Of a stretch of DNA of 64,000 nt, positions 51,818 to 60,331 are shown piece after piece. This stretch comes from Bryobacter sp. (GTDB taxonomy: Bacteria; Acidobacteriota; Terriglobia; Bryobacterales; Bryobacteraceae), in the NCBI GenBank assembly GCA_022843625.1, contig JALHNH010000017.1, positions 62,001-126,000 on the forward strand, read 5' to 3'. Positions within the stretch are counted from its first letter, which is position 1; every line of letters starts with the position of its first letter. The notes beneath the pieces were generated by a model. It had not been told where the DNA came from. It did no database searches and worked only from the letters and a program-made list of their open reading frames with translations. A program made the translations under genes and the position numbers.

Positions 51818-52835
51818 CGGTCAAGGCAATTGGGGCAGTGGCCCAGACGGGGAAGCCGATGCCATCGGGGATGCCGCCGAAGCGGTTGGCGAGATCGATG
51901 GGCAGAAAGTGGATGAGGCCGGCGGCGAGGGCCAGGGCGTGAAGCAGGATCAGGTGCGCGATGTAGAAGAACATTGCGGTGCGGCCGAGTTGTTCAAGGT
52001 GGGGCTGGCGGCGGTCTTTGGCCCAATCGAGAAAGATCAGGGCGGGGCCGATGGTCATCGCGATGAATTGCAGTGAGAGCGGATACTTGGTGACGTTGAA
52101 GATGGATTGCAGCGAATAGTCAGTGGGGTGGGGATCGCCATAGACGTTGGTGAGGCGGAGCAGGAAGAAGATTGCACTGATGGCGAGGCCGGCGTTGCGG
52201 AGGCGGTGGTCTGGACGCTGGAGCCAGTGGGCGATGGAGTAACCGCAGAGGGCGAGGCCCACAACGGGCAGGACGGGATAGGTGGTTCGGAATTCAAACG
52301 CGCCCCAGAGGGGAAGGACGTTCTTTTCGTGCAGGATGGACCAGGCATAGTGTTGCCAGGTGGCGGGGGTGAAGTGGATTGAGTCGAGCAGGTTGTGACC
52401 GCAGACGATGACGAGGCCGGTGAGAGCGACGGTGGTGCAGCTGAAGCGGGAGGCGAGGGCGAGGGTGATCATGGCGATGCCAAGGGCGGCGATGATCTGA
52501 AAGAAGTAGCGATGCCAGAAGGGGTTGAAGGTCCAGGCCCAGTTCATGATTGTGAATTCGAGGGCGATCAGGATGAGGCCACGCTGGATGAGGCGGGCAG
52601 GAGCGGCATTGCTGAGGCTGGCGCTGATGCCCATCAGGAGAGTGAATACGGGGGCGCAGAAGTGGGCGAGGATGCGCCAGAAGTAGACGGGGCCGGGAGT
52701 GATGGCCAGATTCATCGGGTCTGTAACGAGGCCACGTCCTGGGCCGGCCTGATATTCCTGAGTGTGGTCAATGATCATCAAGACCATGACGAGGCCGCGC
52801 AGCAGATCGATGGAGTGCTGGCGGGCGGTTGGCAC
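51756..52835 (-). CDS. Multi-pass membrane acyltransferase of the DUF1624 (HGSNAT-like) family
   Basis: 359 residues from a GTG that overlaps the previous stop by one base. It begins SIDLLRGLVMVLMIIDHTQ, with the family's early Asp/His-type motif, and has about ten hydrophobic helices. DUF1624/heparan-alpha-glucosaminide N-acetyltransferase-like proteins move acetyl groups across a membrane onto glycans. It follows the TonB siderophore receptor. Substrate not readable. Confidence 0.8.
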   Translation of the reverse strand: MPTARQHSIDLLRGLVMVLMIIDHTQEYQAGPGRGLVTDPMNLAITPGPVYFWRILAHFCAPVFTLLMGISASLSNAAPARLIQRGLILIALEFTIMNWAWTFNPFWHRYFFQIIAALGIAMITLALASRFSCTTVALTGLVIVCGHNLLDSIHFTPATWQHYAWSILHEKNVLPLWGAFEFRTTYPVLPVVGLALCGYSIAHWLQRPDHRLRNAGLAISAIFFLLRLTNVYGDPHPTDYSLQSIFNVTKYPLSLQFIAMTIGPALIFLDWAKDRRQPHLEQLGRTAMFFYIAHLILLHALALAAGLIHFLPIDLANRFGGIPDGIGFPVWATAPIALTVTALLYPLCRWYEPRRLRFL

Positions 52836-55183
52836 TAGCGGGCCTTGGCGGCTTTAAAGTGAAGGCCGATGGTGAAGGTGCGTGGGTTGCCAGGAACATT
52901 GCCGGCGCGGGCGGCAAAGAGCGAGGCTGTGGGGTAGAGTTTGTCCATGGCGTTATCGAGCTGGGCACGGAGTTGGAGTTTGGAGCCCAGATTCTGAAAG
53001 ATACCAAAATCCCAGATGGCATATCCAGCAGCGGCAAAACCGGCGTAGGGTTCAAAGCGGCGGCCGCGCATTTCTGAGCCGATGTGCAGGCTGGTGCCGG
53101 TCTTTTGATAGTCGTAACGGAGGAAGAGACCGCCAGAGTGGCGAGCGGCATTAGGCAGGGCCTTGCCGGTTGCGGATGGAGTGAAGCGGTCTGCGAGGAT
53201 GACAGAGTCGAGGAAGGCGTAGTTGAGAATCAAGCTGAGGTCGCGGCGGAGTTTGCCGGTGAGGTCGAATTCGAGGCCCTGATTGCGGACCTTGCCGATG
53301 GGGAAAACGGCTGCAAAGTTATCGCCGTTCGGGCCGAAGTTGGGATCGAGACGGAGGACATTGTCCTTGTTGATTCTGAAGTATGAGGCGTTGAGCAGGA
53401 CGCGGCTCTGGCTGAGCTCGGCCTTGAGGCCAGCTTCGAACTGGCGGCCGCGTTCGGGATCGTGAGGGCCATTGGCGAGGGGCGTCTGGGCGAGGGATGG
53501 AGCGCGATTGAAGGAGTTGCTCAAGCTGGTGAAGGCAGAGATGTTCTGGCGAAGACGGTAGACGAGGGCGGCGCGTCCGGTGAGGGCGCTTAGGTTGGAG
53601 TTGAGCGGTAGAGTGCCTGCGCGGCCGTTATCGGTGAAACGTTCGAAGCGGCCACCGAGGAGGATCTGGAGGCGGGGTGAGACTTCGATCTGATCCTGAA
53701 TGAAATAGCCCTGACGATTGGCGAGGACGGACTGGTTGGTGTAAGCGGCGGGGTTGATGTTGTAGAAAGAGCCACGGCCATAGACCGGCGCCAAGAGGTC
53801 GATGCCGGGGACGGGGCCGCCGCGTTCTACTTCTCGTGCGGTGCCGTAGCGGCCGAGCCAATCCTGACGAACTGACTCAAAGCCGAAGGTGAGGTTGTTG
53901 CGGGCGATGCGCTGGTAGCCGTTGGCGGTAAAGGAGAGGTCTTCATTGCCACGGAACTGATCGCGGTATTCGCGGCGCATGGTGCGGCCGTCGGGGTTGA
54001 TGCCCCGGGGTTCGTGATAACGCTCGGGGCGGTCGTAGTTGAGATAGCGAAAGGTGAGATCGGTGCGTAGGGTGGAGGTGAAGGCGTGGTCGAGGCGGGT
54101 TTGGAAGGTGCGGGCCTGGAGTTGTGAGGTGTCGGTGGGTTCGGAGGCAGTCCATTCGCGCGCGGCAAGCCATCCGCCGGCGGCGTTGACGGGGATGCCG
54201 CGAAGGCGGTGGGCGAGGAGGTTTTGATCGATGTACTCGTATTCAAAACCCAAAGATGTAGCTTCGCCCAGACGCCAGGAGAGGCCCGAGGCGAGGTGGA
54301 TGTTTTCTGAGCCGGAGTTGTAGCGGAAGATCTTGCGTTCTTCGCCATAGATGGCAGCGCGGTAGAAGAGGTTTTTTGCTTTGAGAAGGGGGCCGGAGAT
54401 TTCGCCGTGGCCGCCGCGCTGGGCAAAGGATCCGGTGCGGAAGCTGGCTTCGGCGCTGGGTGTGTTGCGCGGTTTGCGAGTTACGAAGTTGACGACACCG
54501 CCTGCTTCACCACCGCCGAAAAGAACGGCAGCCGGGCCTTTGAGCACTTCGACAAATTCGATGTTGGTGAGGCGGCCTTGGGAGGTGGAGAAGCCGGCGT
54601 CGTTGATGTCGTTATCGAGGCTGCCGTAGGGGTTGCCGCGGACACCGTTGAAGAGGACTTCGCGTTGTGTGAAGCCGCGGAAGGTCATGGCGGAATAGGG
54701 CGAGTCTGTGACGCCGCTGATGTTGCGATAGAGGTCTTTGATGTCCTGGATGTTGCGATCTTCGATGAGGGCTTTGGGGAGGACCTGGACGGCGTAAGGC
54801 AGGTCGAGGAGTTTGATTGGGGACTTAGTGATAGAAACCGAGAGGGTGGCGAGGAAGTTGTCGGGGCGGTCTGTGACTTCGATGGTGGTCTGGATGGTGT
54901 CGAGCTGGATCTTGAGGTTTTCGCAGGCGGCCGGGATCTGGAGGGTTTGCTGCGAGGGTAGGAAGCCGCGGCCGGTGGCGGTGAGGGTGTAGTCACCGGC
55001 GGGGGTGTTTTGGAGTGTGAATTCGCCGCTGCTGGAGGAAATAGCTGTGAGGCCGGAGGGACTCAAGGCTATGGAGATGCCGGAGAGGGGATCGCCCGTT
55101 TGGTTGACGACTTTACCTTTGCAGTTTGAGGTGGACTGGGCTTGTAAGGAGACTAACGAGAGGAAGAAAATGAAAGGGCGCAT
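52835..55183 (-). CDS. TonB-dependent siderophore-type receptor with carboxypeptidase-like N-terminus
   Basis: 782 residues: signal peptide (MRPFIFFLSLVSLQA), a carboxypeptidase-regulatory-like domain (about 20-95, GKVVNQTGDPLSGISIAL), plug (LPYAVQVLPKALIEDRNIQDIKDL, and FRGFTQREVLFNGVRG), then a siderophore-receptor barrel (GPAAVLFGGGEAGGVVNFVT, FEAGLKAELSQSRVLLNASYF). The plug and barrel belong to the TonB-siderophore group, so ferric siderophore uptake is the best guess. A Fur-like palindrome lies seven bases before the start codon. No Shine-Dalgarno is visible, so the leader may be very short. Confidence 0.88.
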   Translation of the reverse strand: MRPFIFFLSLVSLQAQSTSNCKGKVVNQTGDPLSGISIALSPSGLTAISSSSGEFTLQNTPAGDYTLTATGRGFLPSQQTLQIPAACENLKIQLDTIQTTIEVTDRPDNFLATLSVSITKSPIKLLDLPYAVQVLPKALIEDRNIQDIKDLYRNISGVTDSPYSAMTFRGFTQREVLFNGVRGNPYGSLDNDINDAGFSTSQGRLTNIEFVEVLKGPAAVLFGGGEAGGVVNFVTRKPRNTPSAEASFRTGSFAQRGGHGEISGPLLKAKNLFYRAAIYGEERKIFRYNSGSENIHLASGLSWRLGEATSLGFEYEYIDQNLLAHRLRGIPVNAAGGWLAAREWTASEPTDTSQLQARTFQTRLDHAFTSTLRTDLTFRYLNYDRPERYHEPRGINPDGRTMRREYRDQFRGNEDLSFTANGYQRIARNNLTFGFESVRQDWLGRYGTAREVERGGPVPGIDLLAPVYGRGSFYNINPAAYTNQSVLANRQGYFIQDQIEVSPRLQILLGGRFERFTDNGRAGTLPLNSNLSALTGRAALVYRLRQNISAFTSLSNSFNRAPSLAQTPLANGPHDPERGRQFEAGLKAELSQSRVLLNASYFRINKDNVLRLDPNFGPNGDNFAAVFPIGKVRNQGLEFDLTGKLRRDLSLILNYAFLDSVILADRFTPSATGKALPNAARHSGGLFLRYDYQKTGTSLHIGSEMRGRRFEPYAGFAAAGYAIWDFGIFQNLGSKLQLRAQLDNAMDKLYPTASLFAARAGNVPGNPRTFTIGLHFKAAKAR

Positions 55184-55189
55184 GAATAC

Positions 55190-55209
55190 GGTAATGATTG
55201 TTCATTATC
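55190..55209 (-). promoter_or_regulatory. Fur-like palindrome before the siderophore receptor
   Basis: GATAATGAACAATCATTACC on the minus strand resembles the Fur consensus GATAATGATAATCATTATC but has one extra base in the centre (8-4-8). It also contains a GATAAT that could be the -10 element. Iron control of the receptor is the expected meaning. Confidence 0.5.
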
Positions 55210-55232
55210 GTATATTTCGACGCCGGTTGCTC

Positions 55233-55354
55233 TCAGAAGGTGAATTTTGCTCTGAGCTGGATGAAGCGGGGCGGCCTCGGGTGGCGCGGAGGGTGCCGTA
55301 TATGAAGTTGCTGTCTGCGACGAGAGAGGGGAAGGCTGAGAAAGGGGTCAGGAG
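55233..55354 (-). pseudogene. Frameshifted C-terminal remnant of a TonB-dependent receptor
   Basis: Between the RelE-type toxin stop and the siderophore receptor, the minus strand encodes about 40 residues of a receptor end: LVADSNFIYGTLRATRGRP in one frame, then RFIQLRAKFTF and a stop in the next. Inserting one C into the CCCC run would join them. The ending with alternating strand and final Phe is the outer-membrane barrel signature. The upstream part is cut off at the toxin gene. Confidence 0.6.
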
Positions 55355-55624
55355 CTAGCGGTAGGCTTCGCGTCGATGCATGATGGCAGTGATCTCAATT
55401 GCATTTTCACCGCTCGGGTAGAAAAAGAGCCGGTAATCGCCGCACCTGAGGCGGAAGTCATTATGAGGCGGCTTCAGTTTCTTGACATCTCCTGAGCGAT
55501 TTGAAAGGTAGCGATCCAGGCAATGGAGGATCTGTATGGCCAGTTCACGGCTGATTGCCCGAAGATTTGCCCTTGCTTCTGGAGACCAGATGACGGAGAT
55601 GCGGAGGGGGAAATTCTGACTCAC
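55355..55624 (-). CDS. RelE/ParE-superfamily toxin
   Basis: 89 residues: ISVIWSPEARANLRAISRELAIQILHCL, then VKKLKPPHNDFRLRCGDYRLFFYPSG and a last strand IEITAIMHRREAYR. The R-x-R-x-G-D-Y-R-x-F/L pattern and the C-terminal Arg/Tyr are those of RelE-like toxins, which cut mRNA at the ribosome or (ParE) block gyrase. Gene order antitoxin first, overlapping by ATGA, supports a working module. Confidence 0.88.
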   Translation of the reverse strand: MSQNFPLRISVIWSPEARANLRAISRELAIQILHCLDRYLSNRSGDVKKLKPPHNDFRLRCGDYRLFFYPSGENAIEITAIMHRREAYR

Positions 55625-55872
55625 TTGATCAGGCTGAACTCGCGAAGGATGTCTTCATGAGAGACCCCTTTGCCACCTGCTAAAGAAGCTCTGGACTGAT
55701 TCAGTGCCATTGCGGTTTCGGGTGCAATCTCCTCGTCCTCGACGGGGGCCAGGGAGAGCGAGTGGAGAAGTGAGCTGTGCGGGGTAACCAATACCTCCAA
55801 CAATTGTGCGACCGCTGTGAATTGCGTTGGGTCCAACTGGTCCAGTAATTGGTGTGCTTGTTGTCTGTCCAT
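55621..55872 (-). CDS. Antitoxin partner of the RelE-type toxin
   Basis: 83 residues, acidic: MDRQQAHQLLDQLDPTQFTAVAQLLEVL, then VEDEEIAPETAMALNQSRASLAGGKGVSHEDILREFSL. The last part (late E-T-A-x-A-L-x-x-S-R, H-E-D-I) matches the toxin-binding tail of RelB/ParD-like antitoxins, whereas the N-terminal helix pair is not a standard DNA-binding fold. Overlaps the toxin start. Confidence 0.83.
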   Translation of the reverse strand: MDRQQAHQLLDQLDPTQFTAVAQLLEVLVTPHSSLLHSLSLAPVEDEEIAPETAMALNQSRASLAGGKGVSHEDILREFSLIK

Positions 55873-55921
55873 GTCGTGTTGCCCTCAAATACTTTTCATT
55901 CGAAGTCTAACAAAATCGGGG

Positions 55922-58585
55922 CTAGAGGCTTTTGTAGAGGTCGTTCTGTTTGCGGCCTATTGTGGCCCAACTGTAGCGGGTTTCGGCGGTTTTTCTGGCT
56001 TGTTGTTCGAGGGTCTGGCGGAGGGTGGGGTTGGTTTGGAGTTGCTCGATTGAGGCGGCGAAGTGGGCTGGGGTGGAGGCTAGCAGATAGTCTCTGCTGG
56101 GCTCGACATTCAGGCCGTTGACGCCGCCGGGGGTGGCTACGATGGCTTTGCCGCAGGCCATCGCTTCCATGATCTTGATGTTGGTGCCGGCGCTGGCTAG
56201 CAATGGGGCAATTACAACTTCCGCACGCTCGTAGGCGGGGCGGACGTCTGAGACGAAGGCTTCGAGTTCGATGTTGGGTTGGTTGAGGTCAATGTCCACG
56301 CGCTCTCTGTAGAAGTCGATGTAATAGGCAGGGTTGCGACCGGCGATGATGTGGAGCTTCGCGTCCTTGAGGCTGGGCCAGACGTTTTTCAGGAACCAGG
56401 CGAGGGCCATCAGATTGGGCAGATGGGCGAGGCTGCCGATGAAGAGGAGCCGGCCTTTTTCGGGTGGCTTGGGGCTGGGGTTGAAGCGGGTGAGGTCGAC
56501 CCCGTTTTCGATCACTTCGACTCGCCGGGGTTGCTCGATGAGGCCTTTGTCGCGATCGCTCATGACGGCTACACAATCGACTTCGCGCCAAGCGGCGCGC
56601 TCGAAGGCTTGCCAGCGGGTGAGTTCGAGCCGCATGTCGAAATCGTCTTTGTCCTTTAGGAGCTGGCCGTAGAGGTCGAGGGTGATGTCGTGTTCGACGA
56701 GGATGGTTTTGGCGGGCTTGCAGACGGCGGCGTATTGCGCCATCTGTGTGAATTCGAGTTGGGCGATTTGCGGCTGCCAGCGGCGGTTGACCCAACCGAT
56801 GGCGGCTTCGAAAGTCTCGCTGCGGAATTCTTCGACGACTTTGGGGTTGTTTGTGTTGCGGCGGTAGTGGGTGCCTTCGCGCTTGACTTCGATGATTTCG
56901 GCGCAAAGGCTGGCGAGCTCAGGTGCTGGAGTCTGGAACTCGTCGACGAAGCTCATGAGGATGATTGCGTAGTCTTTAGCGGCTTCTCGCATCAGGTTAT
57001 ACATGCGGACGGCACCGCCGTGCGAGAGCGGGAAGGGCATGTAGGAAGTGGCGATGAGTAGGCGAGGTTTGTCTGTTGCGGCCTGGCCCGGGAAGCAGGC
57101 GAGGTCGCCGTTGCCGAGGGCGAGGATCTGGGATTCGGGGAACTTGGGGGAGGCGGGGCGATCCCAGTCGAAATAGGGTTTGTCGAAGGCGGCGTAGCGT
57201 AGGGCGAAGGTGGCAATGGGGGCTGGCTCTGGGACAGCAGCTAGCAGGTTGATGCGTGTGACAGCGCGCTTCCAGAGACGATTGAAGACCTCGGGGGTGG
57301 CGACGCTTGAGAGGATCCAGCGGAGATAGTTTTGCTCGATAGCGAGTTCGATCGAAGACGCCGCGATGAAGCGGGCGGTGGTAGATCGATGGTGGTGGAT
57401 GACTCTTGCGCCGGAGACGAAGACAGTGGGCCAGCCCTGTTGCCAGCCGCGCCAGCCGGTGTCGAGATCTTCAACGTAGGCGGGGCGGAAGCTTTCTTTG
57501 AAGCAACCGATGGTGAGGAGTTTGGCTGTGTCGTAGAGGGTGCAGCCGCCGGAGCCGTATAGGACGGGGGTGAAGTTTTCGCCTTCGGCTGGAGTTTCGC
57601 AGCGGAGGGGGAAGTCTCGCGGGGCGGTGGGTTTGTAGGCGGCTTTGCCGGTTTCTTCGCGGCGCTTGTTTTCGGGAAAGAAGATTTGAGCTGTGGCGCT
57701 GAAGAGGTTGGGGATTTTGTGGAAGGCTTCGTCGAGGGCTTCAAAGAAGTTGGGCTCGAGCACCATATCGTTGTTGAGGAGGCAGGTGTGGGTGGTGCGG
57801 GAAGCGCGGATCCCCATGTTGACGGCGGCGGCGAAGGAGAGAGGGTGATCGACCGAGATGACTTTGATAAAGTTGCTTGCGAATTCGTGAGTTGTGTCTG
57901 TGGAGCCGTTGTCGACGATGATGACTTGCTTTATCAGGCCGGGCTCGATTTGAGGCAGGAGCTGGCTGAGGAGTTCGCGGCCTTCGCGCGAGGGGATTAC
58001 GACAGTGATGCCATCAGCGAGGTTCGGTACGGGCTCTGAGCGAAGGGGCTGGGTGGCCAGCGCCTTGCGACGGTTGGCGAAGTGGAAGTAATATGGCCGC
58101 TCAAGGGCGAAGGGGTGTTGGGCACGCCAGAGCCAGGTATAGAGGCGGCCACCGGGCCGGGTTTGGTGGCGGATCAGGTTTTTTGTGCGCCAGAGGAAGT
58201 GCCGGAGAATTTGCGGGATGCCGCGCGGGTGGAGCGGGAAGTGGCCGTAGTTTTCATTGAAGAAATAGACTTTGGTGGGGAAGAGTTTGAGGCCAAGCCA
58301 GCGCATGTCCCAATAGGGTTGTTTGGGTTGGAGGAGGATGCAGTTGAAGTGGACTGATTTGCCGGCGAGATGCCAGAGGATGCGGTCTCGATTGGTGTTG
58401 AGTGGCTCGAAGGGATGCCAGGGAATCCAGTGGCAGGGGACGGTAGGTTTGAATTCGGCAGCGATGTAGACAGGCAGATCGAGGCCACCCATCTTTTGCA
58501 CTTCTTCGACAAATTGATCGATTAGGTCGTGAGAGCAGGAGGCGAAGGCGAGTTTGACGCTAGATGAGTTTTCGCCAGTCGGCAA
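55922..58585 (-). CDS. Two-domain glycosyltransferase (GT2 + GT4-type)
   Basis: 887 residues. After an N-terminal part of about 190 residues comes a GT2 family A domain (ITVVIPSREGRELL, IIVDNGSTDTTHEF, NNDMVLEPNFFEALD, YVEDLDTGWRGWQQG). The C-terminal 370 residues are a GT-B family 4 enzyme (LSHGGAVRMYNLM, VEHDITLDLYG, VIENGVDLTRF, LLFIGSLAHLPN, GRNPAYYIDFY, GTNIKIMEAMACGKAIVAT). Two transferases in one chain would add two sugars in sequence. Start overlaps the six-hairpin gene by 26 bases. Likely surface polysaccharide. Confidence 0.9.
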   Translation of the reverse strand: MPTGENSSSVKLAFASCSHDLIDQFVEEVQKMGGLDLPVYIAAEFKPTVPCHWIPWHPFEPLNTNRDRILWHLAGKSVHFNCILLQPKQPYWDMRWLGLKLFPTKVYFFNENYGHFPLHPRGIPQILRHFLWRTKNLIRHQTRPGGRLYTWLWRAQHPFALERPYYFHFANRRKALATQPLRSEPVPNLADGITVVIPSREGRELLSQLLPQIEPGLIKQVIIVDNGSTDTTHEFASNFIKVISVDHPLSFAAAVNMGIRASRTTHTCLLNNDMVLEPNFFEALDEAFHKIPNLFSATAQIFFPENKRREETGKAAYKPTAPRDFPLRCETPAEGENFTPVLYGSGGCTLYDTAKLLTIGCFKESFRPAYVEDLDTGWRGWQQGWPTVFVSGARVIHHHRSTTARFIAASSIELAIEQNYLRWILSSVATPEVFNRLWKRAVTRINLLAAVPEPAPIATFALRYAAFDKPYFDWDRPASPKFPESQILALGNGDLACFPGQAATDKPRLLIATSYMPFPLSHGGAVRMYNLMREAAKDYAIILMSFVDEFQTPAPELASLCAEIIEVKREGTHYRRNTNNPKVVEEFRSETFEAAIGWVNRRWQPQIAQLEFTQMAQYAAVCKPAKTILVEHDITLDLYGQLLKDKDDFDMRLELTRWQAFERAAWREVDCVAVMSDRDKGLIEQPRRVEVIENGVDLTRFNPSPKPPEKGRLLFIGSLAHLPNLMALAWFLKNVWPSLKDAKLHIIAGRNPAYYIDFYRERVDIDLNQPNIELEAFVSDVRPAYERAEVVIAPLLASAGTNIKIMEAMACGKAIVATPGGVNGLNVEPSRDYLLASTPAHFAASIEQLQTNPTLRQTLEQQARKTAETRYSWATIGRKQNDLYKSL

Positions 58586-59609
58586 TGTCTTGTCCGTTCT
58601 TTGCTGCGTAGCTCAGGGCCTGCATACAGAAGACCGTGGATACCGGGTTGACGTGGGGTGTAAGTTCTTCGTTGCGACGGCCAAAGCCGAAGCCGCCGTG
58701 GAGAGTGGGGTCGGCGGATTGATATTGAAAGGCCTCAATCCGGATGAGTTCGCCTTCGGAGGGGGTTCCGCCGGCGAGGAGCTTCACTTTCAGGAGTTGG
58801 GCACAGACGTCGCTGCGCAGAAATTGGGGGGCGAGCTTTTCGCGGAGGGCTTCGCCGTGGGCGAGGGCGCTCTTGATGAGGTACTGAATGGGAGGACGAT
58901 CGGCAACGGGCTGCAGGCCTTCGAGGAAGTAGGCCCAGGCGTGGAGGCGGTCCATTTTTTTGACTTCAACGGTCTCGTTGTCGAGGGTTTCCGAGTAGTG
59001 TTCGAGGGAGAAGTGGAGCAACTTATCGTAGAGGTCGAGGAAGGTCTGGTCGCCGAGGGTCTCTCCGAGGTCGCGCCAGGCGAGGGCGGCTTTGAGCTGG
59101 AAAGCGCCGGGCATCTTGCTCCACCAGATTTCGTACTCTGCGGGACTTTTGCAAGGGAGTAGCACAATGGGGTGGAAAGCGCTGAGGGAGGCGAAGTCGC
59201 GCTGCATGGCGGTGCCGATGTCGCGGGCACGGCTGAGGTAGATTTCGTCGCCGGTGATGCGGTATATCCAAAGGAGGGAGCGTGCGATGATTCCGCAATC
59301 GAAGAAGTAGCTGTAGCGACCGGAAGGGCTTAGCTCGAAGGGCATGGAGCGGGATTCGGGGTCCCAGGCTTTGTGGGTTAAATAGTCAGCGGAGAGGCGG
59401 GCTGCGGCGAGGAAGCGTTCGTCGCTGGTTTCTTCGAAGAGGTAGCAGAAGCCGGAGACGGCGTAGCCGGTGATTTCGGTGGAGGCCGGGAGGTTTTGAT
59501 TTGTGTCTGTGAGCCTGTAGCGGGACACGCCGCCGTCCGGAGCCTGGATGCCGGAATGGAGGAGCCATTCGCCTGCTTGTAATACAGGCATTAATTGGGT
59601 GGGACGCAA
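58560..59609 (-). CDS. Six-hairpin glycosidase-like protein of a polysaccharide locus
   Basis: 349 residues (an internal ATG at codon 7 is possible). Alpha/alpha-toroid pattern with repeated helix pairs: GEWLLHSGIQAPDGGVSRYR, TGYAVSGFCYLFEETSDERFL, SADYLTHKAWDPESR, and a late HGGFGFGRRNEELTPHVNPVST. Such proteins sit in exopolysaccharide loci and may trim or bind the chain; no catalytic pair is evident. It is coupled to the double glycosyltransferase and divergent from the next gene across 25 bases. Confidence 0.75.
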   Translation of the reverse strand: MRPTQLMPVLQAGEWLLHSGIQAPDGGVSRYRLTDTNQNLPASTEITGYAVSGFCYLFEETSDERFLAAARLSADYLTHKAWDPESRSMPFELSPSGRYSYFFDCGIIARSLLWIYRITGDEIYLSRARDIGTAMQRDFASLSAFHPIVLLPCKSPAEYEIWWSKMPGAFQLKAALAWRDLGETLGDQTFLDLYDKLLHFSLEHYSETLDNETVEVKKMDRLHAWAYFLEGLQPVADRPPIQYLIKSALAHGEALREKLAPQFLRSDVCAQLLKVKLLAGGTPSEGELIRIEAFQYQSADPTLHGGFGFGRRNEELTPHVNPVSTVFCMQALSYAAKNGQDIADWRKLI

Positions 59610-59634
59610 CTCAAGATTATACTTTGAGTCAGCG

Positions 59635-60279
59635 ATGTGGTGGTATCAAAAAGTACTGGTGGTGTGTATCGTGCTCACAGGTGGGCTGTGGGGGCAACTG
59701 CGGACTGGGGTACCGACTGGAATTCTTGAGGGGCGGCTGGCTGGGATTGTGGGTTCGAAGTTGGAAGTGGTGCTGGAAGGTGGGGAGACGTTGGTTTGTA
59801 GTGTGGATGGGCGAACCTATATCGACCGGGAGAGGCAGCGGCTTTACGTCAAAGATTTGAAAGCGGGGGATTTGCTGGAGTTGGTGACAGAGCGGCAGGG
59901 GATTGGGGCGACCTGTTTTGCGCGGATGATTCATGTGGTGAATGTAGAGAAGCGGTTTGGGGGCAGGGGGAAGGTAGGGTCTGTGAAGCGGGCAACGGAG
60001 AGTTTTGCGCCGCGCGGGAGTTTGACGGTGACGGGAGTGGTACGCGACTTGCAGACTGGATTTCTTGAGATCAAGACCAGACAGGACGGGCCGATGCGGT
60101 TTCGCTTGCGAGTGGACACTTTGTTTGTTCGCGATGGGCGAGAAGTGGCTGCGGGCGACGTGGATCGAACGGGGCCAGTCTTTGTTCGAGCTGGGTATGA
60201 CCTGAATGGCGAGCTTGAGGTTTTTCAGGTGTCTTGGGGGGCGATTGTGCAACCAGCGATACCGCTACCACGTCACTAG
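59635..60279 (+). CDS. Exported protein with two OB-like repeats (DUF5666-like)
   Basis: 214 residues from the ATG 25 bases beyond the divergent gene; an upstream start would overlap it. Signal peptide MWWYQKVLVVCIVLTGGLWG. Two halves, LEGRLAGIVGSKLEVVLEGGETLVCSVD and TVTGVVRDLQTGFLEIKTRQDGPMRFRLRVD, look like tandem small beta barrels. Each ends in a hydrophilic loop with DLKAGDLLEL or VAAGDVDRTGP. Function unknown. Confidence 0.7.
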   Translation: MWWYQKVLVVCIVLTGGLWGQLRTGVPTGILEGRLAGIVGSKLEVVLEGGETLVCSVDGRTYIDRERQRLYVKDLKAGDLLELVTERQGIGATCFARMIHVVNVEKRFGGRGKVGSVKRATESFAPRGSLTVTGVVRDLQTGFLEIKTRQDGPMRFRLRVDTLFVRDGREVAAGDVDRTGPVFVRAGYDLNGELEVFQVSWGAIVQPAIPLPRH

Positions 60280-60331
60280 AACAAACGGCTATACTGAAGG
60301 TTTAGTCTCACAGGGTTTTATCTTAGGAAAA

